13,356 nucleotides of DNA from JAXGPP01 sp964436865. GTDB taxonomy: Bacteria > Planctomycetota > Planctomycetia > Pirellulales > Thermoguttaceae. Below, one piece after another: positions 1 through 6,185 of this stretch. The stretch spans positions 1-13,356 of the forward strand of contig CAYTFK010000190.1 of NCBI GenBank assembly GCA_964436865.1, read 5' to 3'. Both the position numbers and the translations under genes were made by a program. The first letter of the stretch is position 1. Each line of letters begins with the position of its first letter. The notes below the pieces were generated by a model that did no database searches, was not told the DNA's origin, and saw only the letters and a program-made list of their open reading frames with translations.

Positions 1-2550
1 CTCGGGGGTGTCGGCGAACCGTACCGTCAGATTCCTGGCCAGTTCGATCGACTTATTGATGTTCTCCAGGGCGCCCTGGCGATCGCCCTGTTCCTTGAGA
101 ACCCGGGCGAGGTTGCCGTAGTTCTTGACAAGTTCTTTGGCGTACTCGGGAACGTCGGGGTATTTCTGCACCATGGGCTCGCGAATCGCAATCGCGCTGC
201 GGTACTCGCTGGCGGCGTCGGCATTCCTGCCGAAGTCCTCCATGATGATGCCGATGCTGTTGCAGGCTTTTGCCATCCCCTCACGGTGATCAGGGATGGC
301 GGGGTTCTGTTCCGCCAGCCGGCGATAGTTGTCGAGCGCCGAGCGGTGCAGTGCAAGCGCTTCCTCGCGCTTGCCCTTCATCGTCAGGATGACCCCCAGG
401 TTCGTCTCAAATGAAGCCAGATCACCACGAGGTCTTTCTTTGTCGGCATCGGTGATCATCGACTTCACAACGTCCACAGCCCGCGTCGAGTGGGCGATGG
501 CTTCGTCCAGCCTTCCCAGCCGCTTCAGGACCGCGCTGACGTTATGGGAGCAGCCGGCCAGGCGGCTTGCCGCGGCCGCATCGGCGGGGTCTTCCTTGAG
601 CAGCAGTTCGCTGATCTGGATTGCCTGCTCGTAGTGCTCAATTGCATGTGCCGTGTCGTCACGAAGCTGGGCTACGTTACCCAGTACATTGTGGCTCCAT
701 GCCAGATCGCGCTTGTATTCCGGGGCCGCCGGCTGCTTCCCGCTCAATTCGAGCAGCACGCCTTGTGCCTGGGAGGCGTGTTTCTCCGCCGCATCAAGGT
801 GCCCGGCAGTGTATTCGGTCTTGGCCCAGTTCAGGAGGCCCGAAGAATAGTACTGCCGATAGTCCATATTGTCGGGGGCCTGCTCGCAGAGCTTCTGCCA
901 CTGTTTCGCGGATTCTGCATAAGCCACCAGGGCGGCATCGATGTTGCCCAGATCGGATTCGACGAGGGCGAGTCGATTCGATGCGATACCGCGCTCGTAT
1001 TCCAGGCCGTTGGACCTGGTCTGTTTCACGAACCAGGCATAATGGTCGCGCGCCGTGCTGAGAAGCTCTTTCCGCAGACGCTGGGTGCCTGGGGCGCTGC
1101 CGAGCAGTTCCGGGCTGTCGCTCACCACCAGGTAGGAGTCCCAAACGGCCTTCTCGGCGTACGCCTTGTGCCGGTCGGCGATGTTCCTTGCCTTTTCAAC
1201 CTCTTTGATCTGCTGTTCAAGCTGCACTTTCTTCTCCCGCACCTCGTCGTAGTAGCTCCGCGCCACCAGGTATTGGGAGAGGGTGCCGACCGTGCCGAGG
1301 AGGACCGCCGCCAGTAATAACGCACTGGCCACGAGCGGAACGCGGTTGCGGCGGGCGAACTTGCGCAGCCGATAGAGGACGCTGGGGGGACAGGCGGAGA
1401 CCGTCTCATGATTCAGATAGCGCTGCAAATCCCGGGCGAGGTCGTTGGCCGAGTCATAGCGCCGCGAGCGGTCCTTATCGAGGCCCTTCATCACGATCCA
1501 GTCGACGTCGCCGCGGACAAGGGCTGTCAGCTTTCGGGGTTCCGAAGCGCGGCTGGCGGCCAGCGACGGCAGGGATTCGCTGGAACTGAGCCGGAAGCTT
1601 GGGGGCGGCGGTTCATCCTCACGTATCACCCGCAGCAACTCATCGAGCGCCATCGCCCGCAGGCGGCGACCTTCGAAGGGCGGCGCGCCGGTGATGAGCT
1701 CGTAGAGCACCGCCGCGAGCGAGTAGATATCGCTCCGCGTGTCGATGTCCAGTTGGTTTAGCCTGGCCTGCTCGGGGCTCATGTACTCGAGCGTGCCGAC
1801 CACCTGATCGAAACCAGTGAACACCGTCTTCTCGGTCAACTGCTGATTCAATGCCTTGGCCACGCCGAAATCGATGATTTTCGGCACGGGCGCGTGATCG
1901 TAGGCGGCGACGAGGATGTTCGAGGGTTTCAGGTCGCGGTGGATGATCCCCTTCTGATGCGCGTGCTGGATCGCCTGGCAGACGGGAAGGAACAGCTCCA
2001 GGCGCTCGCGCAAGGAAAGGTGCTGCTCGTCGCAGTAGTCCGTGATACGAACGCCTTTGACGAGTTCCATGACAAAGAACGGCCGTCCGTTATCGGTCTC
2101 CCCGGCGTCGAGCACCCGGGCAATGTTCGGATGGTCCATCAGCGCCAAGGCCTGGCGCTCGGCGTCGAACCGGGCAATCACTTGCCGCGTGTCCATGCCG
2201 GGCTTGATGATCTTCAGGGCAACGCGGCGTTTGATCGGCGACTTCTGCTCGGCCAGGTAGACCACACCGAAACCGCCTTCGCCGATCTTCTGCAGCAGGC
2301 GATACGGTCCTACCTGCCCGCTCGGCGGCTCGCCGTGAGAGGGCATGACCCAGGTCTCAGCCTCCGACGGAGGAGGAAGATTAGGCGGCGCGTCGACCGC
2401 CCGGTGGGCATGGAGCAGATCGAGCAGTCGCCGCCGCATGTCGGGATTGCCGGCGGTGACCGCTTCGATGTAGGCCTCCTGCTGCTTTGGATCGTCTTTG
2501 CCGAGCGCCGCTTGCAGGATCTCGTCGATCTGGCGATCTTGTTCGCTCAT
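1..2550 (-). CDS. Membrane-anchored Ser/Thr protein kinase with TPR tail (C-terminus outside window)
   Basis: The frame is open from an ATG at 2550 to the left edge (850 codons, no stop), so the 3' end is missing. Residues about 82-345 are a Hanks-type kinase: glycine loop GEGGFG at 90-95, ATP lysine K113 in VALKIIK, alpha-C glutamate E131, catalytic HRDLKPSN at 204-211, DFG at 227-229, then MSPEQA. A hydrophobic helix at about 404-426 follows RRNR, and a charged, possibly coiled-coil stretch covers 432-470. From about 480 onward come TPR-like helical repeats, such as the segment with AIEHYEQAIQI and the one with AASEYRSAIAI. The kinase should be cytoplasmic and the TPR part on the other side of the membrane. 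The start is supported by GAGGAG seven bases upstream. Kinases of this build are abundant in planctomycetes and often follow an ECF sigma factor gene; none is visible here. Substrate unknown. Confidence 0.93.
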   Translation of the reverse strand, partial: MSEQDRQIDEILQAALGKDDPKQQEAYIEAVTAGNPDMRRRLLDLLHAHRAVDAPPNLPPPSEAETWVMPSHGEPPSGQVGPYRLLQKIGEGGFGVVYLAEQKSPIKRRVALKIIKPGMDTRQVIARFDAERQALALMDHPNIARVLDAGETDNGRPFFVMELVKGVRITDYCDEQHLSLRERLELFLPVCQAIQHAHQKGIIHRDLKPSNILVAAYDHAPVPKIIDFGVAKALNQQLTEKTVFTGFDQVVGTLEYMSPEQARLNQLDIDTRSDIYSLAAVLYELITGAPPFEGRRLRAMALDELLRVIREDEPPPPSFRLSSSESLPSLAASRASEPRKLTALVRGDVDWIVMKGLDKDRSRRYDSANDLARDLQRYLNHETVSACPPSVLYRLRKFARRNRVPLVASALLLAAVLLGTVGTLSQYLVARSYYDEVREKKVQLEQQIKEVEKARNIADRHKAYAEKAVWDSYLVVSDSPELLGSAPGTQRLRKELLSTARDHYAWFVKQTRSNGLEYERGIASNRLALVESDLGNIDAALVAYAESAKQWQKLCEQAPDNMDYRQYYSSGLLNWAKTEYTAGHLDAAEKHASQAQGVLLELSGKQPAAPEYKRDLAWSHNVLGNVAQLRDDTAHAIEHYEQAIQISELLLKEDPADAAAASRLAGCSHNVSAVLKRLGRLDEAIAHSTRAVDVVKSMITDADKERPRGDLASFETNLGVILTMKGKREEALALHRSALDNYRRLAEQNPAIPDHREGMAKACNSIGIIMEDFGRNADAASEYRSAIAIREPMVQKYPDVPEYAKELVKNYGNLARVLKEQGDRQGALENINKSIELARNLTVRFADTPE

Positions 2551-3345
2551 CGATCAGCTCCTCGCGCGACAGGGTTTGTTGTCCTCGAATTTCCGATGGT
2601 CGCCTATCCCGGTCTCGGCATGCCATTGGGCGCCAGCGCCACCAGAGAAGGAATGCAGGCATCGCCTGCGGAAGCCTTCACGCCGCTGATTTTCGGCGGG
2701 ATTTCTGCAAGAAGCCGACGGAATGAAGTGGGTGCCGGGTGGACCGGCGGTCCGTCGGACCGGATGGCTGCGCCGATTTACCCCAGGGGGAATTTGCGCC
2801 ACAAAGCGCGCAGTACCGTGCCTTTCGCCCCGTCCTACTGTTGCCGCAAGTGGCACCATTGTGGTGAGGAGACTTACGGGCGCTGCCATAGCGCAACCCT
2901 CGTAAGGCGTGCTTGATGTCCACACAATAGCGGCACAACCGGCGGCTCGAAATAACCCAAAGGTGGTATTGCTGGCCGATTCGACCGGCCGCATCCGCTA
3001 GAGGCGCGGAACAGGCGGAGTCAGGCAAGCAGATCCGGCGGGTATCACGATCGTTTGCCGAGACCGAGGGAGTTGACCCGGCAATGCCGGTCTTCGGCGG
3101 TCCGAGGGCGGGCTTGGAAGAGGTGGGGTCGCATCGGCCAGACCGCTCATAGCTCACGATCCAGACCGGTTCGTGACCGCCGCCGGGCGATTAATGGTCT
3201 GGGGACGAGCTTCGAGCTCACCCGTTGGCTCGGTTGAAGCAAGTGACGCGGTGGGGCGAAGCGGCGGGAACCTCGCTCGGGTGGTTTGCGAGACCAATTG
3301 CCCCGCGTTCTGCTCGGTGCCCGGAGGGTTGCCGCGGACGGCTTG
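2551..3345. other. 795-bp intergenic region without a recognisable gene
   Basis: This stretch lies between the kinase start and the sulfite reductase stop. Several ORFs of 60-160 codons occur on both strands, but none has a recognisable family, a good ribosome site or a convincing composition, and they overlap one another. The minus ORF 2554-2994 ends three bases before the kinase ATG, yet its translation is rich in Arg, Gly, Cys and Ser and does not resemble an ECF sigma factor. Short inverted repeats occur at 2741-2762, 2974-2990 (GGCCG/CGGCC) and 3207-3219 (GAGCT/AGCTC). No T-tract terminator, tRNA or known ncRNA was seen. It may hold the long leader of the kinase, an unrecognised ncRNA, or a decayed gene. 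Confidence 0.5.
2741..2762. repeat. Overlapping GGACC/GGTCC inverted repeats
   Basis: GGACC (2741-2745), GGTCC (2749-2753) and GGACC (2757-2761) alternate with 3-base spacers, so the middle copy can pair with either flank. The right pair is part of a perfect 15-base palindrome (CGGTCCG-T-CGGACCG, 2748-2762). It lies about 190 bp upstream of the kinase start. Function unknown; it could be a protein-binding site or chance in GC-rich DNA. Confidence 0.4.
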
Positions 3346-5091
3346 TTATGTTCCGGTCGATGAGGCGTGCTGGTCGGCCCAGGCGAGGAGATCGGCGGGG
3401 CCTTTGCGGTGGCAGAAGTCGCCGAGGCTTTCGCCCTCCTGGCGGTCGTGCTTGAAATAGGTGAGCACGGGAACCAGGGCGGGAACGATCTGGTCCAGGG
3501 GGACAAGGTCCTTGTAAATGAAGGCCAGCCGGTCGCCGAGGAGCCGGCCGCCAAGATAGATCGTGTACTTGTTGAGCGTCTTGCCCACCAGGCCGATTTC
3601 GGCGTTGTAGGTCCGGGCGCAGCCGTTGGGGCAGCCGGTCATCCGGGTAGTGAATCGCTCGTTCGACAGCTCGAGGCGGGCGAGTTCCGCCTCGAGTTGA
3701 TCGATGAGGGCGGGCATCACCCGTTCGCTCTCGGTGACGGCCAGCGGGCAGGTGGGCAGGGCCACGCAGGCCATCGACCAGCGGCGGACCGTGGAGATCT
3801 CGCAGCTCAGCTTGACGCCGTGCCGGCGGAGGACGTCTTCCAGGGCGGAGCGGTCTTCGGGCCGGATGTCGCCGAAGAGGATGCTCTGGTGGGCCGTGAC
3901 GCGGAGCGCGGGCTTGAACCGCTGGCAGATTTCGCGGAGCGCCGACTTGAGCGTGAAGCCGTCGCGGTCGAGGATGCGGCCGTTCTCCACGTTGAGGCCG
4001 TAGAACCAGTTGCCGTCGCCCTGCTCGTACCAGCCGATGTGGTCGTCGAAACCGTGCACGTCGGTTGGGTGCGGGTCGGTCAGCTTGCGGCCGTAGTACT
4101 CTTCGACTTTCGCCCGGTAGGCGTCGAGTCCCCAGTCGGCGAGGAGATACTTGAGGCGGGCGCGCTTGCGGTCGGCGCGGTTGCCGTGGTCGCGCCAGAC
4201 GCCGATGATCGCTTCGGCCAACGGGATCACGTTTTCAGGCTCAATGAAGCAGAGGCGCTTGGCGACCGCGGGGAAGGTGTTCTTGTTGCTGGGGGTGATG
4301 CCGAAGCCGCCGCCGACCACGACATTGAAGCCGATGATCCGGTTGTCCTCGACAACGGCGATCAGGCCGAGGTCGTTGGCGTAGACGTCGATGCAGTTGT
4401 CGTGCGGCAGGGCGATCGCCGTCTTGAACTTCCGCGGCAGGTAAGTGTTGCCGTAGAACGGTTCGCTGTCGCCATCCGCGCCGCCGCCGACCAGTTCCTT
4501 CTCACCCGTATCGGGATCGGTAAGCCAGACTTCGTGGTAGGCGCGGCTGCGCGGCAGGAAGTGAGTGGAGAAGCGGTCGGCCAGTTCCTGGAGCTGCTCG
4601 TGGATGCGGTGATGCTTGAGCGGCGCGGGGCAGCACAAGACGTTGCGTTCCACGTCGCCGCAGGCGCCGAGGGTGGTCATCTGCGCTTCGTTGATCCGCC
4701 GCACCACCTCGCGGACATTGCGCTTCAGGACGGCGTGCATCTGGAAGTCCTGACGGTTGGTCAACCGCAGCGTGCCGTTGCCGTACCGGTCGCAGAGGTC
4801 CAGCTCGTCGAGCAACTGCTGCCAGGTGACCTTTCCGCCCGGAAGCTTGGTGCGGACCATGAGCGAGTAGGCCTTGCCCAGCTTCTTGCCGTCGGGCCCC
4901 TTCGCGCCGCGGAGGTCGCGGTCGTCCTGCTGGTACATGCCGTGGTGCTTGAGGAGCTGGGCCGTCTCCTCTTCGAAGGCATCGGCGGAGTTGGCCAGTT
5001 CTTCGGCAATGCGGCCGCGAAGCCCGTGGCTCGACTCCTTGAGGTGCTCGACCTTACTGCGCTTCGCGCCGGTTTCTTCCGTCGTGCTCAT
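3346..5091 (-). CDS. cysI: Assimilatory sulfite reductase, siroheme/4Fe-4S hemoprotein (CysI/Sir type)
   Basis: Reduces sulfite to sulfide with six electrons in cytoplasmic sulfur assimilation. The 581 residues are close to E. coli CysI (570), and it aligns along its length from memory. The cluster/siroheme cysteines are C442, C448, C487 and C491 (CX5C in CVALPTC, CX3C in TGCPNGC). The sulfite-binding basic residues are all present: R80 (MVRTKLPGG), R149 (GDVERNVLC), K221 and K223 (PRKFKTAIAL). The lysine pair favours sulfite over nitrite reductase. RLTNRQDFQMH at 109-119 and the IGWYEQ / GLNVENGRI region are also family-typical. No CysJ-like flavoprotein gene is in the window, so the electron donor (ferredoxin or a CysJ elsewhere) is open. 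The ATG at 5091 lacks a clear Shine-Dalgarno. It is transcribed divergently from folD, behind a repeat-containing leader. Confidence 0.95.
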   Translation of the reverse strand: MSTTEETGAKRSKVEHLKESSHGLRGRIAEELANSADAFEEETAQLLKHHGMYQQDDRDLRGAKGPDGKKLGKAYSLMVRTKLPGGKVTWQQLLDELDLCDRYGNGTLRLTNRQDFQMHAVLKRNVREVVRRINEAQMTTLGACGDVERNVLCCPAPLKHHRIHEQLQELADRFSTHFLPRSRAYHEVWLTDPDTGEKELVGGGADGDSEPFYGNTYLPRKFKTAIALPHDNCIDVYANDLGLIAVVEDNRIIGFNVVVGGGFGITPSNKNTFPAVAKRLCFIEPENVIPLAEAIIGVWRDHGNRADRKRARLKYLLADWGLDAYRAKVEEYYGRKLTDPHPTDVHGFDDHIGWYEQGDGNWFYGLNVENGRILDRDGFTLKSALREICQRFKPALRVTAHQSILFGDIRPEDRSALEDVLRRHGVKLSCEISTVRRWSMACVALPTCPLAVTESERVMPALIDQLEAELARLELSNERFTTRMTGCPNGCARTYNAEIGLVGKTLNKYTIYLGGRLLGDRLAFIYKDLVPLDQIVPALVPVLTYFKHDRQEGESLGDFCHRKGPADLLAWADQHASSTGT

Positions 5092-5107
5092 GGCGTGCTA
5101 TTTGACT

Positions 5108-5131
5108 ACTAAGTTTATCAACTAAGTTGAT
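5108..5131. promoter_or_regulatory. Putative operator: ACTAAGTT direct repeats plus 15-bp palindrome
   Basis: ACTAAGTT occurs at 5108-5115 and again at 5121-5128, a 13-base period. The second copy is embedded in a perfect palindrome, ATCAACT-A-AGTTGAT (5117-5131). The site is AT-rich within GC-rich surroundings. It lies just downstream of the proposed sulfite reductase transcription start and 17-40 bases before its ATG, a position suited to a repressor. That a sulfur- or redox-responsive regulator binds here is inference; the regulator family cannot be named from this sequence. Confidence 0.5.
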
Positions 5132-5140
5132 TATTGTACG

Positions 5141-5168
5141 ATTGTATCGGCTGTGGCGGACTTGTCTA
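5141..5168 (-). promoter_or_regulatory. Candidate sigma70-type promoter of the sulfite reductase gene
   Basis: Read on the minus strand: -35 TAGACA (5168-5163), 16-base spacer, -10 TACAAT (5146-5141), each five of six matches to consensus. The start of transcription would be near 5134, giving a leader of about 43 bases that contains the ACTAAGTT palindrome. A second TACAAT sits at 5138-5133. Confidence 0.45.
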
Positions 5169-5188
5169 GAGAAGATTTTTGCTAGAAT
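5162..5188 (+). promoter_or_regulatory. Candidate extended -10 promoter of folD
   Basis: -35-like TTGTCT (5162-5167), 15-base spacer, and TAGAAT (5183-5188) preceded by TGC, which makes an extended -10. Transcription would start near 5195 and leave a leader of about 38 bases to the GTG at 5233. Its -35 overlaps that of the divergent sulfite reductase promoter, so the two may compete or be controlled together. Confidence 0.45.
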
Positions 5189-5232
5189 GGGCGTTCGCCG
5201 CCACTATCACCCCCCGATTTGGAGAGAAGATT

Positions 5233-6111
5233 GTGACCGCTGAAATACTGGAGGGGAAGTCGTTATCGGAGCAGATACGTGCGGAGGTTGCCGAGGAAGC
5301 CGCACGATTTCAACAATCCAGCGGTGTCACCCCCTGCCTGGCGGCAGTTCTGGTGGGGGAAGATCCGGCCAGCCAAGTCTATGTTCGCAATAAGGAAAAG
5401 GCTTGCGCCAAAGCGGGAATGACCAGCCGGCTCCACCGCCTTCCGGCGACGACGTCGCAGGCCGAGTTGCTGGAGTTGGTCGAATCGCTCAACGTGGATC
5501 GGGCGGTGCACGGCATTCTGGTGCAGTTGCCGCTGCCGGGTGGGATCGACGCCGAGCGAATTCTGGATGCCGTCGATCCGCTCAAGGACGTGGACGCCTT
5601 CCACCCGGAGAACGTCGGCCGGATCGTGCAGGGCCGCCCGCGGTTTTTACCCTGCACGCCGCACGGGATCCAGCAGCTTCTCGTGCGGCGGGGGATCGAG
5701 ACGGCGGGACGCCGGGTGGTGGTGATCGGGCGCAGCGACATCGTGGGCAAGCCGATGGCGATCATGCTCTTGCAGAAGGCCCGGGGCGCCGACGCGACGG
5801 TGACCGTCTGCCACAGCCGGACCAAGGACCTGCCGGCCGTCGCCCGCGAGGCCGACATCCTGATCGCGGCGATCGGCCGGGCGAAGTTCGTCACGCGCGA
5901 CATGGTGCGTCCCGGCGCGGTGGTGATCGACGTGGGGATCAACCGCACCGAAGAAGGGCTGGTGGGCGACGTCGATTTTGAGTCGGTCAAGGAGGTTGCT
6001 GGTGCGATTACTCCGGTGCCCGGCGGCGTGGGCCTGCTGACGATCGCGATGCTCTTGCACAACACGCTTATGGCAGCGAAGCTGCAAGTGGAGCTGAAGA
6101 ACGACCAATGA
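5233..6111 (+). CDS. folD: FolD, methylenetetrahydrofolate dehydrogenase/cyclohydrolase
   Basis: Bifunctional cytoplasmic enzyme that oxidises 5,10-methylene-THF with NADP and hydrolyses methenyl-THF to 10-formyl-THF. From the chosen start it has 292 residues, normal for the family. Visible signatures are YVRNK (Y50, catalytic K54), QLPLPGG (98-104), KDVDAFHP (D121), the nucleotide site GRSDIVGKP (166-174) and PVPGGVG (261-267). The frame is open to a TTG at 5179, but the GTG at 5233 is preferred: GGAG at 5221-5224 is 8 bases upstream, the likely promoter lies downstream of the TTG, and the protein then begins TAEILEGK like other FolDs. After PGGVG it reads LLTIAM, where the family usually has P-M-T. 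The stop codon and last residues (NDQ) lie in the intergenic repeat. Confidence 0.95.
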   Translation: MTAEILEGKSLSEQIRAEVAEEAARFQQSSGVTPCLAAVLVGEDPASQVYVRNKEKACAKAGMTSRLHRLPATTSQAELLELVESLNVDRAVHGILVQLPLPGGIDAERILDAVDPLKDVDAFHPENVGRIVQGRPRFLPCTPHGIQQLLVRRGIETAGRRVVVIGRSDIVGKPMAIMLLQKARGADATVTVCHSRTKDLPAVAREADILIAAIGRAKFVTRDMVRPGAVVIDVGINRTEEGLVGDVDFESVKEVAGAITPVPGGVGLLTIAMLLHNTLMAAKLQVELKNDQ

Positions 6112-6183
6112 CCAAGTGCCAATGACCAAATGTCTGAGGCGGCGCGGTTTCATTGGTCATTGGTGCTTGGTCATTGGTGCTTG
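6104..6183. repeat. Large imperfect inverted repeat of CCAATGACCAA units between convergent genes
   Basis: The left arm (6104-6132) is built from a 14-base unit, CCAATGACCAAGTG. The right arm (6151-6178, the repeat running on to 6183) carries the reverse-complement unit TCATTGGTGCTTGG, nearly twice over (6157-6170, 6171-6183). The arms pair over about 28 bp with one bulged A and two differences, around an 18-base GC-rich loop. Both differences are G-U wobbles in the folD-sense RNA but A-C mismatches in the opposite transcript. The folD stop (6109-6111) lies in the left arm, and the convergent gene's stop codon begins 3 bases beyond 6183. It probably acts as a transcription end or 3' stabiliser. 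Similar sequences, which translate as WSLVIGHW-like strings, are to my recollection scattered in planctomycete genomes. Confidence 0.75.
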
Positions 6184-6185
6184 AC

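Noticed and set aside
2554..2994. 146-codon minus ORF ending just before the kinase start, considered as an upstream sigma factor or partner
   Set aside because: No sigma region 2 or 4 features, no ribosome site, and another overlapping ORF in a second frame has equal claim; composition looks non-coding.
3367..5112. 581-codon plus-strand ORF opposite the sulfite reductase gene
   Set aside because: It is antisense to a gene with all catalytic residues intact; its translation is a Val/Ala/Asp/Glu-rich composition typical of the mirror frame of GC-rich genes and matches no family.
5179..5232. Longer FolD N-terminus from a TTG at 5179
   Set aside because: The extra 18 residues are not FolD-like, the region contains the likely promoter, and a good GGAG precedes the GTG at 5233.
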